From the NCBI RefSeq assembly GCF_900113745.1, contig NZ_FOQL01000001.1, forward strand, positions 1,860,001 through 1,924,000: a DNA stretch of 64,000 bases. The letters run 5' to 3'. This DNA is from Pseudomonas guineae. GTDB lineage: Bacteria > Pseudomonadota > Gammaproteobacteria > Pseudomonadales > Pseudomonadaceae. Shown piece after piece: positions 30,841 to 41,277 of the stretch; the stretch's first letter is position 1; each line of letters opens with the position of its first letter. The notes beneath the pieces are model-generated. The model did not search any database. It was not told where the DNA came from and saw only the letters and a program-made list of their open reading frames with translations. Position numbers and translations under genes: made by a program.

Positions 30841-32214
30841 ATGAACAGTCAAGTGACCAACCCGAAAACTCGCGAGTGGCAGGCCATGAGCCGCGCACAC
30901 CACCTCGCGCCGTTCAGCGATTTCAAACAGCTGGCAGAGAACGGGCCGCGCATTATCACCAAGGCTGACGGCGTATACCTGTGGGACAGCGAGGGCAACA
31001 AGATCCTCGATGCTATGGCCGGGCTTTGGTGTGTGGCGATTGGTTATGGTCGCAAAGAGCTGGCAGACGCCGCCGCCAAACAGATGCAAGAACTGCCCTA
31101 CTACAACATGTTCTTCCAAACCGCCACGCCACCGGCGCTGGAGTTGGCCAAAGCGATTTCCGAGTTGACCCCGCCTGGCATGAACCACGTGTTCTTTACC
31201 GGCTCGGGCTCGGAAGGTAACGACACCATGCTGCGGATGGTGCGCCATTACTGGGCGGTCAAAGGTCAGCCGAACAAGAAAGTCATCATCAGTCGCATCA
31301 ACGGTTATCACGGTTCTACCGTCGCCGGTGCGAGCCTGGGCGGTATGAAGTTTATGCACGAGCAGGGCGACCTGCCGATCCCAGGCATCGTGCACATCCC
31401 CCAGCCGTACTGGTTCGGTGAGGGCGGTGATATGAGCCCGGATGAATTTGGTATTTGGGCAGCTGATCAACTGGAGCAGAAAATCCTCGAAGTCGGCGAA
31501 GACAATGTTGCCGCCTTTATTGCCGAGCCAATCCAGGGCGCGGGCGGGGTGATCATTCCGCCAGACAGCTATTGGCCGCGCATCCGCGAAATTCTCGCCA
31601 AGTACGACATTCTGTTTGTCGCCGATGAAGTGATCTGTGGTTTCGGCCGTACCGGCGAGTGGTTCGGCAGCGATTATTACGGCAACACCCCGGACATGAT
31701 GACCATCGCCAAGGGCCTGACCAGCGGCTACATCCCCATGGGCGGGCTGGTTGTGCGCGACGAAATCGTCGAGGTGCTTAACCAGGGTGGCGACTTCAAC
31801 CACGGCTTCACTTATTCCGGGCACCCGGTGGCCGCTGCTGTGGCCCTGGAAAACCTGCGGATTCTGCGCGAAGAAATGATTGTTGAGCGCGTTAAAGCAG
31901 AAACGGCACCGTATTTGCAAAAGCGTTTACGTGAGTTGGCAGATCACCCGTTGGTGGGTGAAGTGCGCGGCGTTGGCATGTTGGGTGCCATTGAACTGGT
32001 GCAAGACAAGGCCAGCCGTAAACGTTTTGCGGGAGATGTCGGTGTGGGCATGATCTGCCGCGGTCACTGCTTTAATAATGGTCTGATCATGCGCGCCGTT
32101 GGCGACACCCTGATCATTTCGCCGCCGCTGGTGATCAGCCATGCGGAGATCGATGAATTACTGGAAAAGGCGCGTAAGTGCCTCGACCTGACTGCAGCAG
32201 AGGTGCTGGCTTAA
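30841..32214 (+). CDS. spuC: Polyamine:pyruvate aminotransferase (class III, PLP)
   Basis: This is a 457-aa omega-aminotransferase that moves the terminal amine of putrescine and related amines to pyruvate. PLP lysine is in [15 protein letters not shown] (about residue 290), [19 protein letters not shown] carries the cofactor Asp (about residue 260), and [13 protein letters not shown] binds phosphate (about residue 120). The ATG at 30841 is preceded by a weak ribosome binding site. The P. aeruginosa counterpart is essential for putrescine use. Confidence 0.95.
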   Translation: MNSQVTNPKTREWQAMSRAHHLAPFSDFKQLAENGPRIITKADGVYLWDSEGNKILDAMAGLWCVAIGYGRKELADAAAKQMQELPYYNMFFQTATPPALELAKAISELTPPGMNHVFFTGSGSEGNDTMLRMVRHYWAVKGQPNKKVIISRINGYHGSTVAGASLGGMKFMHEQGDLPIPGIVHIPQPYWFGEGGDMSPDEFGIWAADQLEQKILEVGEDNVAAFIAEPIQGAGGVIIPPDSYWPRIREILAKYDILFVADEVICGFGRTGEWFGSDYYGNTPDMMTIAKGLTSGYIPMGGLVVRDEIVEVLNQGGDFNHGFTYSGHPVAAAVALENLRILREEMIVERVKAETAPYLQKRLRELADHPLVGEVRGVGMLGAIELVQDKASRKRFAGDVGVGMICRGHCFNNGLIMRAVGDTLIISPPLVISHAEIDELLEKARKCLDLTAAEVLA

Positions 32215-32251
32215 GGGTTATATGCTTTGTTTTTCAATAGTTTAGGGCTGA

Positions 32252-33469
<1,218 letters not shown>

Positions 33470-33477
33470 TGCCATAG

Positions 33478-34629
<1,152 letters not shown>

Positions 34630-34637
34630 CTTTAAAA

Positions 34638-34660
34638 CGCCCGGCCACATTGGCCGGACG
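34638..34660 (+). promoter_or_regulatory. Intercistronic hairpin after spuE
   Basis: GC-rich stem CCCGGCCA... pairs with TGGCCGG across a 3-nt loop (34641-34657 core, extended by two outer pairs). It sits between spuE and spuF and has no U-tract, as after spuD. Confidence 0.6.
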
Positions 34661-34683
34661 CTACTTTTGCGGGAGTGTTGGGA

Positions 34684-35826
34684 ATGGCAGTTGCTTCCAG
34701 TGCCTATAAGAAAGTCCTTGAAGGCGATCAGCAACCGAAAGAGGTGTTGGTCAAGATTGAGCGTGTGTCGAAGAAGTTTGATGAAACCCTGGCCGTTGAC
34801 GACGTCACGCTGACCATCAACAAGGGCGAGATTTTTGCCCTACTCGGTGGCTCGGGTTCCGGCAAGTCAACCTTGCTGCGGATGCTCGCCGGCTTCGAGC
34901 GACCCACCGAAGGACGCATCTTTCTCGACGGTGAAGACATCACTGATCTGCCGCCCTACGAGCGGCCGATCAACATGATGTTCCAGTCTTACGCGCTCTT
35001 CCCGCACATGAGCGTGGCTGAGAACATCGCTTTTGGCCTCAAGCAAGACAAAATGCCCAAGGCCGAGATCAACGCCCGCGTTGAGGAAATGCTCAAACTG
35101 GTGCACATGAGCCAGTACGCCAAGCGCAAGCCGCATCAGCTTTCCGGCGGTCAGCGCCAGCGTGTGGCCCTGGCGCGCTCGCTGGCTAAGCGGCCCAAGC
35201 TGCTGCTGCTCGACGAGCCCATGGGCGCTCTGGATAAGAAGCTACGTTCACAGATGCAGCTTGAACTGGTCGAGATCATCGAGCGCGTCGGCGTAACCTG
35301 CGTCATGGTCACCCACGACCAGGAAGAGGCCATGACCATGGCCCAGCGTATCGCCATCATGCACCTCGGCTGGATCGCCCAGATCGGCAGCCCAGTCGAC
35401 ATCTACGAAACCCCGACCAGCCGCCTGGTTTGTGAGTTCATCGGTAACGTCAACCTGTTCGAAGGGCAAGTCGTCGAAGACGTAGAAGCCCATGCACTGA
35501 TCGACAGCCCCGACCTTGAGCGCAACATCTACGTCGGCCACGGGGTCAATACCTCGGTGCAAGACAAGAGCATCACTTACGCCATTCGCCCGGAAAAAAT
35601 GCGCTTCAGCACCGAGCAGCCGACCTGTGAATACAACTGGTCACGCGGCACCGTGCATGACATCGCCTACCTCGGCGGCCACTCGGTGTTTTATGTGCAG
35701 TTGCCGAGCGGCAAAATCGTCCAGTCATTTGTCGCCAACGCCGAACGGCGTGGTGCACGACCTACCTGGGACGATGAAGTCTACGTCTGGTGGGAGGACG
35801 ACAGCGGGGTGACATTACGCTCATGA
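34684..35826 (+). CDS. spuF: Polyamine ABC transporter ATP-binding protein
   Basis: This is a 380-aa PotA/PotG-type ATPase. Walker A GGSGSGKST (about residue 56), signature LSGGQRQRVALARSL (about residue 155), Walker B LLLLDEPMGALD (about residue 176) and switch His in VMVTHDQEEA. A C-terminal TOBE regulatory domain follows. Its stop overlaps the spuG start (ATGA). It energises uptake of ligand delivered by SpuD/SpuE. Confidence 0.96.
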   Translation: MAVASSAYKKVLEGDQQPKEVLVKIERVSKKFDETLAVDDVTLTINKGEIFALLGGSGSGKSTLLRMLAGFERPTEGRIFLDGEDITDLPPYERPINMMFQSYALFPHMSVAENIAFGLKQDKMPKAEINARVEEMLKLVHMSQYAKRKPHQLSGGQRQRVALARSLAKRPKLLLLDEPMGALDKKLRSQMQLELVEIIERVGVTCVMVTHDQEEAMTMAQRIAIMHLGWIAQIGSPVDIYETPTSRLVCEFIGNVNLFEGQVVEDVEAHALIDSPDLERNIYVGHGVNTSVQDKSITYAIRPEKMRFSTEQPTCEYNWSRGTVHDIAYLGGHSVFYVQLPSGKIVQSFVANAERRGARPTWDDEVYVWWEDDSGVTLRS

Positions 35827-36734
35827 ATATCAGCCGAAGCATCAGCCGCCGTATGCCCAAGGGCCGGCACCTGGTAATTGGGGTGCCCTTCCTCTGGCTG
35901 TTCCTGTTCTTCCTGCTGCCTTTCATCATTGTGATGAAAATCAGCTTTGCCGAAGCCGACGTCGCCATCCCGCCCTACACCGAGGTGTTCAGCTGGGTGG
36001 ATAACACCTTCACCCTGATTGTTAACCTGAGTAACTACATCTTCCTCAGTGAAGATGCGCTGTACCTGGCAGCCTACCTAGGCTCATTGAAAATAGCCGC
36101 CATCAGCACGCTGCTCTGCCTATTGATTGGTTTTCCCATGGCCTATGCCATCGCGCGGGCCGACAAAGCCAAGCAGATGGTGCTGTTGCTGCTGATCATG
36201 ATGCCGACCTGGACGGCCATCCTGATCCGCGTGTATGCCTGGATGGGCATTCTCAGCAACAACGGTCTGCTCAACAGCTTCCTTATGTGGCTGGGGGTGA
36301 TCAGCGACCCGTTGCAGATCCTCAACACCAACCTGGCGGTGTACATCGGCATCGTTTACTCGTACCTGCCGTTTATGGTGCTGCCGCTGTTCGCCAACCT
36401 GGTCAAGCATGACCAAAGCTTGCTGGAAGCCGCCGCAGACTTGGGCTCGAGCACTTACAACAGCTTCTGGCGAATCACTGTGCCGCTGGCTAAGGGCGGC
36501 ATCATCACCGGCTGCATGCTGGTGTTTATCCCGGTGGTCGGTGAGTTCGTGATTCCTGAACTGCTCGGTGGCCCGGAAACCCTGATGATCGGCAAGGTGC
36601 TGTGGCAAGAGTTCTTCAACAACCGCGATTGGCCGGTAGCGTCTGCCTTGGCCGTGGTGATGTTGGCGATCTTGATCATTCCCATCATCCTGTTTAACCG
36701 TCACCAAGCTAAAGAAATGGAGGGCCGGCCATGA
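35823..36734 (+). CDS. spuG: Polyamine ABC transporter permease (PotH/PotB-like)
   Basis: This is a 303-aa inner-membrane permease with six predicted segments and the BPD_transp_1 EAA loop seen as EAAADLGSSTYNSFWRITVPL (core EAAADLGSS, about residue 208). The ATG at 35823 overlaps the spuF stop; an earlier in-frame GTG gives an unlikely start. Overlaps spuH by four bases. Confidence 0.95.
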   Translation: MNISRSISRRMPKGRHLVIGVPFLWLFLFFLLPFIIVMKISFAEADVAIPPYTEVFSWVDNTFTLIVNLSNYIFLSEDALYLAAYLGSLKIAAISTLLCLLIGFPMAYAIARADKAKQMVLLLLIMMPTWTAILIRVYAWMGILSNNGLLNSFLMWLGVISDPLQILNTNLAVYIGIVYSYLPFMVLPLFANLVKHDQSLLEAAADLGSSTYNSFWRITVPLAKGGIITGCMLVFIPVVGEFVIPELLGGPETLMIGKVLWQEFFNNRDWPVASALAVVMLAILIIPIILFNRHQAKEMEGRP

Positions 36735-37624
36735 AGCGTTTCAGTTTCTCCAACTTTATGTTGTGGGCGGGCTTTGCCTTTATCTACCTGCCGATGTTGA
36801 TTCTGGTGATCTACTCGTTCAACGGTTCGCGACTGGTGACGGTCTGGGGCGGTTGGTCGATCAAGTGGTACGTCGGCTTGCTCGACAACACCCAGCTGAT
36901 GAGTTCGGTAATGCGCTCGTTGGAAATCGCCTGCTACACCGCGATTGCCGCCGTCGCGCTCGGCACCATGGCCGCCTTTGTGCTGACCCGCGTGACCCGC
37001 TTCAAGGGCCGCACGTTGTTCGGTGGCTTGGTTACCGCACCGCTGGTGATGCCCGAGGTGATCACCGGTCTGTCGCTGTTGCTGCTGTTTGTAGCAATGG
37101 CCCAGCTGATCGGCTGGCCGGCTGAGCGCGGCATCATGACCATCTGGATCGCCCACACCACCTTCTGTTCGGCCTATGTGGCTGTGGTAGTGTCGTCGCG
37201 CTTACGTGAGTTGGACCTGTCCATCGAAGAAGCGGCCATGGATCTCGGTGCCAAGCCGTGGAAGGTGTTCTTCCTGATCACTATCCCGATGATTGCCCCG
37301 TCATTGGCAGCAGGCGCGATGATGTCCTTCGCCCTGTCGCTGGACGATCTGGTTCTTGCCAGCTTCGTCTCTGGTCCAGGCTCGACCACCTTGCCGATGG
37401 AAGTCTTCTCCGCTGTGCGACTGGGTGTGAAGCCGGAAATCAACGCCGTGGCCAGCTTGATTCTGTTGTCGGTGTCCTTCGCCACCTTCTTAGTGTGGTT
37501 CTTCGCCCACCGCGCCGAAGAAAAGCGCAAGAAGGCCCTGCAGGAAGCAATGGATGAAACCACCGGCGTTCACCAGCAAGACGGCCCCGACAACCGTCGC
37601 GACCCCTCGCAAGTGCATGCCTGA
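36731..37624 (+). CDS. spuH: Polyamine ABC transporter permease (PotI/PotC-like)
   Basis: This is a 297-aa permease partner of SpuG. The EAA loop is EEAAMDLGAKPWKVFFLITIP (core EEAAMDLGA, about residue 165). Six hydrophobic segments; a hydrophilic tail ends in DGPDNRRDPS. Last gene of the operon, with a strong terminator 20 bp after the stop. Confidence 0.95.
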   Translation: MKRFSFSNFMLWAGFAFIYLPMLILVIYSFNGSRLVTVWGGWSIKWYVGLLDNTQLMSSVMRSLEIACYTAIAAVALGTMAAFVLTRVTRFKGRTLFGGLVTAPLVMPEVITGLSLLLLFVAMAQLIGWPAERGIMTIWIAHTTFCSAYVAVVVSSRLRELDLSIEEAAMDLGAKPWKVFFLITIPMIAPSLAAGAMMSFALSLDDLVLASFVSGPGSTTLPMEVFSAVRLGVKPEINAVASLILLSVSFATFLVWFFAHRAEEKRKKALQEAMDETTGVHQQDGPDNRRDPSQVHA

Positions 37625-37643
37625 TCGCACGGCGCGTTAAAAC

Positions 37644-37671
37644 AAAAAGGGCCACATTCGTGGCCCTTTTT
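37644..37671. terminator. Bidirectional terminator after spuH
   Basis: AAAAAGGGCCAC and GTGGCCCTTTTT form a perfect 12-bp stem with a 4-nt loop. With A-run before and T-run after, it can end both the spu operon and leftward transcription from the 37.8-41.2 kb block. Confidence 0.92.
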
Positions 37672-37767
37672 CTTATGGCACTCTACCGAGTGAGGCGTGT
37701 CGTAGCGCTGGCCGATACCGCCCACTCAAAGCCGTGACCTTGGCGCGATGCAGTATCGGCCGTGCGC

Positions 37768-38019
37768 CTAGCGCTGTTTGTACTGCGTGGGGCAATACCC
37801 TCGGCTAACCAGCGGGTCGCGCAACTGTAAATGCTTGGTCTGCCGACCACTGACCCGCTCGCGCCACAGCTTGAAGCTGCCCGGCTTGAGGCTGCGTCGC
37901 ATCAGCGCAATCACCTCGCTCTCATTCAGGCCGAACTGTAAGTGAATAGCCTCAAACGGCGTTCGATCTTCCCAGGCCATCTCGATAACCCGCGATAACT
38001 CACTCTCTGAAAACACCAT
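37768..38019 (-). CDS. TIGR03643-family (DUF2805-like) small protein
   Basis: This is an 83-aa protein with the recognisable pattern VIEMAWEDRTPFEAIHLQFGL and VIALMRRSLKPGSFKLWRERV of the TIGR03643 family. The helical first half looks like a small DNA-binding or adaptor fold, but the function is unknown. It is the leftmost of a row of small minus-strand genes between spuH and the acylase gene. Confidence 0.85.
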   Translation of the reverse strand: MVFSESELSRVIEMAWEDRTPFEAIHLQFGLNESEVIALMRRSLKPGSFKLWRERVSGRQTKHLQLRDPLVSRGYCPTQYKQR

Positions 38020-38143
38020 CCTGACCTCATCGCATGCTGATTAATCTGGCGCTGATACGGCGCCCATCATAAGAGGCTGGCCATAGGCTGTGAAAGGCTT
38101 TGTATTCGAGGCGGGGAACCGGCTTGTTGGGCAAGCGAGCCGC

Positions 38144-38383
38144 TTAAGGCAGCGGTCCCAGTTTGCGCAGCCACGCTGCCTTAGCCTGAATAGCAGCCCA
38201 CAGCGCGTTGATGCCCAGCAGAGCAATCAGTAAACCCAGACCAATGCGCCAAGCGGGATCAACCACGCCGAAGCACAGCACGTAAAGACCCACACCCATC
38301 AAGAACAGGCCAAATACAGCCGAAGCCAGTCGGTACAACCTGTGCTTGTAGTAGGGCTTAGCCTCGTTGGGCTCAGTCATCAT
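38144..38383 (-). CDS. Small inner-membrane protein, unknown
   Basis: This is a 79-aa protein starting MMTEPNEAKPYYKHRLYRLA. Two hydrophobic helices (about residues 19-38 and 44-62) form a hairpin, followed by a basic C-terminal tail. AAGG lies upstream of the start at 38383; the next ATG at 38380 is equally possible. No family recognised. It is one of several small single membrane genes in the same orientation. Confidence 0.6.
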   Translation of the reverse strand: MMTEPNEAKPYYKHRLYRLASAVFGLFLMGVGLYVLCFGVVDPAWRIGLGLLIALLGINALWAAIQAKAAWLRKLGPLP

Positions 38384-38452
38384 GTTGCCTTGTGCTTGTG
38401 TAAATAGCCGACGTTTACGCGCTAAAGAATGCTGTTTTTGAGCCAATACGGC

Positions 38453-38791
38453 CTAGTCATCTAGATGAAATTTATGCAGCAGCCTGTGCAGAATGGGAGC
38501 AATTACGATAGTGCTGGTCGCAATGTATACATAACCCGAAAAAATTCCGAAGAGACCGGTGAAGAGTTTTCCAGACGTAGACTCTGGGATAACCGATAAA
38601 CCCAGCCCACTGGTCAAGGTAACGGAAGCCACCAACGCCGCGTCCAGCGCCATATTGTCAAAGTAAACATGCCCGGCAACCCCCAACACCAGCGTGATAA
38701 CGACCAGTGCAAACGCGGCAAGCACATGCAGGCTCATGCGTCGGCGGAAGGCACTTTTGTCGATTAATGGGCTGCTTTTACTTTCGTACAT
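38453..38791 (-). CDS. Small membrane protein, unknown
   Basis: This is a 112-aa protein with a charged N-terminus (MYESKSSPLIDKSAFRRR) and three hydrophobic segments (about residues 25-45, 50-72, 82-100), ending in a short basic/His tail. No family recognised. Its neighbours are also small membrane proteins on the same strand, each separately spaced, so it could be a former gene cassette. Confidence 0.62.
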   Translation of the reverse strand: MYESKSSPLIDKSAFRRRMSLHVLAAFALVVITLVLGVAGHVYFDNMALDAALVASVTLTSGLGLSVIPESTSGKLFTGLFGIFSGYVYIATSTIVIAPILHRLLHKFHLDD

Positions 38792-38848
38792 ATTAATTCC
38801 ATAAAATTCACTGCTGTATTATCGGAGAAATACACGTGGCTCTAGTTT

Positions 38849-38889
38849 GCCTTAATTGGTGCAACAACGAGTTGTGCCGCTTATTAGGC
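38849..38889. repeat. Imperfect palindrome with attC-like layout
   Basis: GCCTTAAT (38849-38856) pairs with ATTAGGC (38883-38889), leaving one unpaired T. Inside, GGTGCAAC (38858-38865) faces GTTGTGCC (38871-38878) with two mismatches. This two-box layout with extrahelical bases resembles a short integron attC site, but the cleavage triplet GTT is ATT here. It lies 18 bp beyond the stop of the 38908-39150 gene, where an attC would be expected; an ordinary hairpin remains possible. Confidence 0.4.
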
Positions 38890-38907
38890 ATTGGTGCTGC
38901 GCCGGTA

Positions 38908-39150
38908 TTACGCGGTGATTCTTAGTGCGATATAAGGCACCAGGTTAAACACAAGAAAAGTCAGTTTATAAAATGCGATGAACTGAAAGTACAAGTGCGG
39001 CAGCCGGGTTTCGGCAACACCCATAAGGCGGCTATGCATAGCCGAAATAGGCCCGCGGCCAAGCACCAGTATCAGTGAGGTGATGCACAGCACGGCGAAA
39101 TTAATAACCGTGCACCAACCGAAAAATGCAGTGAGTTGAGCGAGTGACAT
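38908..39150 (-). CDS. Small membrane protein resembling DUF6868
   Basis: This is an 80-aa protein with two hydrophobic helices (about residues 12-31 and 56-76) around a polar loop HSRLMGVAETRLPHLYFQF. The pattern resembles a family I recall as DUF6868, a small membrane protein of unknown function; this match is from memory and uncertain. AGGCTCC precedes the ATG. Same orientation as its neighbours. Confidence 0.65.
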   Translation of the reverse strand: MSLAQLTAFFGWCTVINFAVLCITSLILVLGRGPISAMHSRLMGVAETRLPHLYFQFIAFYKLTFLVFNLVPYIALRITA

Positions 39151-39240
39151 CGAAGGAGCCTCCAGTGCGGACGTGCAAGCAATGCCTGGAGTTTAGGTCA
39201 AACGCCGGGCTTTAGCCCGTCTCGGCGGCGGCGGTAAAGC

Positions 39241-39272
39241 CGGACACTGCAGAGCATGCGCCGCAGTGTCCG
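39241..39272. repeat. 10-bp perfect inverted repeat
   Basis: CGGACACTGC (39241-39250) and GCAGTGTCCG (39263-39272) with a 12-nt spacer lie just beyond the stop of the YegP-family gene. A shorter hairpin GCCGGGC/GCCCG sits next to it (39204-39219). Without a U-tract these are weak terminators at best. Confidence 0.6.
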
Positions 39273-39293
39273 GGGGGCTAGAGCGCCGATGGC

Positions 39294-39626
39294 TTATGTC
39301 AGGTCTTTGATTGTTTCAGACGTACCGTTATTTTTTACGGACTCAATGCCCTTATCACGAGACGCCGCAGTCGCATACATTTGGCTGGAACCAATGATCT
39401 GGTGGTTAGCTGCCTTTAAATTAAAGTACGACTTATTGTTTGCCGACTCTTTTCTATCGTAGCGCTCATCGGCCTGACAGTTCTTTTGTACCGAGGCAAT
39501 GCCGTTCTCGGCGCTTGCTCTCGACTTATACAATTCGCTTGTGAGGATGGTCTCCGCATTGCCCGCCTTAAGCACAAAGCGGAACTGCCCGTCACTGCTA
39601 TTCGACAATTCATACCAACCAGCCAT
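39294..39626 (-). CDS. yegP: YegP-family DUF1508 protein
   Basis: This is a 110-aa protein made of two DUF1508 repeats: GWYELSNSSDGQFRFVLKAGN (core FRFVLKAGN, residues about 3-50) and SYFNLKAANHQIIGSSQMY (residues about 58-110). Each is followed by A-x-x-GI-xSV. YegP-like proteins are small, cytoplasmic and of unknown function. The start at 39626 has AAGGAGAG upstream. Same strand as the neighbouring small genes. Confidence 0.92.
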   Translation of the reverse strand: MAGWYELSNSSDGQFRFVLKAGNAETILTSELYKSRASAENGIASVQKNCQADERYDRKESANNKSYFNLKAANHQIIGSSQMYATAASRDKGIESVKNNGTSETIKDLT

Positions 39627-39640
39627 ATGTCTCTCCTTAT

Positions 39641-39886
39641 TTAGATTGCTGATGTGCATGAAGAGTGTAGACGAAAGTCTAAGGCTGGGCGGCGGATAGC
39701 AATCATGATTTTCGTGATCGATGAACGCTTGGCCCCCGCTGTGCGAACTACAAAATGGCCAGGGCGGTAAAGCCCAAAACAGGCCGGATATACGAATGCA
39801 ATCGCGCTGATGACAAGTGCAAAAACAAAGTGTTGCTCACTACTTGTGGGGAGAGTCCATATACATTTGTTAGAATTTTTATTCAT
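39641..39886 (-). CDS. Doubtful small ORF, one hydrophobic segment
   Basis: This ORF would encode 81 aa (MNKNSNKCIWTLPTSSE...) with one hydrophobic stretch (about residues 20-38) and a basic tail. The ATG overlaps the end of the preceding membrane-protein gene. The second half has no clear coding character, there is no ribosome binding site of its own, and the candidate cassette boundary lies inside it. It could be a real coupled gene or chance. Confidence 0.25.
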   Translation of the reverse strand: MNKNSNKCIWTLPTSSEQHFVFALVISAIAFVYPACFGLYRPGHFVVRTAGAKRSSITKIMIAIRRPALDFRLHSSCTSAI

Positions 39887-40344
39887 AAATTTTAATTAGG
39901 GCGCTACGAATTGAAATTTTTGCTGTGTAGAACGAATAAGCATTTAGCGTAGCTGCAATAGCAAACATGAAAAATAGCCAAGCCCCTTCAAATTTTTCGA
40001 GCCCACCAAAAAACCAGACGCTTACGCATGGCAGAAGGTAGATTATGCTATTTAGAATGCCTACATCGAAATGAGCTTTAAGCCTCCAGTAGTCAGGCCA
40101 TTCATGTAAAATTTTACTTGTGCGGTCATTAGGAAATGATTACGCCGACTCCATCTTTTAGAGTCCATCCACAAATGCTAATTGGAAATAGCATGGCCCA
40201 TTTTAATGCATCTTCGTTTATGGGAGATTTAAGAAAATATCTTCCAAGATAGTCCCCGAACGCCATGTAGATAGCGCCACAAAAAATCAGAAATAGAAAT
40301 TCATAACTAATGAAGATAATCCGCAAGTAATAGAGTGCTTTCAT
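39879..40344 (-). pseudogene. Small polytopic membrane protein gene with a +1 frameshift
   Basis: The first 71 codons (40344 to 40132, MKALYYLRIIFISYEFLF...DGVGVIIS) end at a TAA. In the next frame an uninterrupted reading continues to 39879 (PNDRTSKILHEWPDYWRLKAH... ending ALIKIYE). Removing one T from the TTT at 40134-40136 would join them into a ~154-aa protein with three or four hydrophobic segments. Its ATG overlaps the stop of the upstream gene (TAATG), so they were coupled. Either a real inactivating insertion, a programmed shift or a sequencing error. Confidence 0.7.
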
Positions 40345-41222
40345 TAATGCTTCATATCCCTTTCATTTGAAACTTTATCAAGCTGATATTTAGCCTTTAC
40401 AGCAAGCTCGTTGGGCTCTGGTTCCTTATCGTGGAGGAAGCTTTTCTGGGTGTCACTTGTTTTTATTACGACCTCATCGCCACTTTCAATACCGACTACC
40501 TTTCCTCGTCCATAGCCATCTGCAGCCATAAGAATTGCTGCATCACCGATTGCAGGTATTTCATCAGGTTCATAGTTCGGTGAGTCCATGATCCTATCCA
40601 TAAGCTCAATTATTTTTGATTTTAGACCTCCTGGCTTAGATGTTTGCTCTTTGACTGCTATTTCTGATGCATTTCGACTAGCAATGTATTCATTTAGACT
40701 GCCCCACAACCTGCCAAACAAAGGGTTTGGCGGGTAAACAGTTGCCGAAAATTCAGTAAACTTACTAAGTTTTTTCAGCCGGCTAGTAAATGCTCGGTAG
40801 TCAGAGATAGGCTCAACATCGCAAGAAACCATAAAGCCGTCAAAGGCAGCCTCAATTACTGATTTAAATCGTCGAGGAAACACATCTTCTTGAATGCCAT
40901 CCCATACATGCAAAAAAGCGATACCCGAGCACTCAGGTAAGTACACGAAGGGTGAGCTTGCCTCAAGAAGATTAGGCACGTCAGTGTTAATTTGTGACTT
41001 GCTAATTTCGTCAATAACTTTTGCGTGCCCGTCCTTTGCATACTTAGACAATTTTCCAAAAACATAAGGAAAACTTTCGCGCCTATTGTCTTCGATGTCA
41101 GTAATGGTCCAGTCAAACTTACCGATCGTTATGATGGGGGCGTTTGTGATCGCATTCATCAAATTTTCTTGATCAAGATTTATTTTAACGACTCGACCAA
41201 GATAATATCGACCTCTTCTCAT
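40344..41222 (-). CDS. Unrecognised soluble protein, first gene of the AT-rich pair
   Basis: This is a 292-aa soluble protein with no signal peptide or membrane segment (MRRGRYYLGRVVKINLD...). The first ~190 residues look like an alpha/beta domain (SSPFVYLPECSGIAFLHVWD, then SRLKKLSKFTEFSATVYPP). Residues about 222-260 (IGDAAILMAADGYGRGKVVG) look like a small beta-barrel, and the tail is charged. AGGG is 6 nt before the ATG. Codon usage is AT-rich unlike the neighbours, suggesting transfer. Coupled to the membrane-protein gene; a two-protein function at the membrane is likely. No family assigned. Confidence 0.8.
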   Translation of the reverse strand: MRRGRYYLGRVVKINLDQENLMNAITNAPIITIGKFDWTITDIEDNRRESFPYVFGKLSKYAKDGHAKVIDEISKSQINTDVPNLLEASSPFVYLPECSGIAFLHVWDGIQEDVFPRRFKSVIEAAFDGFMVSCDVEPISDYRAFTSRLKKLSKFTEFSATVYPPNPLFGRLWGSLNEYIASRNASEIAVKEQTSKPGGLKSKIIELMDRIMDSPNYEPDEIPAIGDAAILMAADGYGRGKVVGIESGDEVVIKTSDTQKSFLHDKEPEPNELAVKAKYQLDKVSNERDMKH

Positions 41223-41277
41223 ATGATATCCCTATACTTTTTTTTAAAAATTCTAACTGTTAATTAGGCGGCACGTG

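Larger units (their letters stand above)
39869..41257 (-). mobile_element. AT-rich two-gene unit with 13-bp terminal inverted repeats (cassette-like)
   Basis: GTTAGAATTTTTA at 39869-39881 and its exact complement at 41245-41257 bracket 1.39 kb that is visibly more AT-rich than its surroundings. The unit holds two overlapping minus-strand genes whose first start codon is only 22 bp inside the right end. GTTAGAA fits the first six positions of the integron core GTTRRRY, and the complementary box after the last stop mirrors how an attC inverse core matches the cassette start. The left end lacks a complete attC, so an integron cassette is a hypothesis, and a transposon-like unit is possible. Confidence 0.5.

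Noticed and set aside
30778..31920. Minus-strand frame of 380 codons opposite spuC
   Set aside because: Shadow of spuC, which has the full aminotransferase signature.
38042..38143. GCCCAAC and GATGGGC pair near the TIGR03643 gene considered as attC boxes
   Set aside because: The boxes match only with a mismatch in the key GTT and no inner L-box pairing could be seen.
39294..41222. Possible CRISPR or tandem repeats in the AT-rich block
   Set aside because: No regularly spaced direct repeats were found; apparent repetition is only poly-A/T runs.
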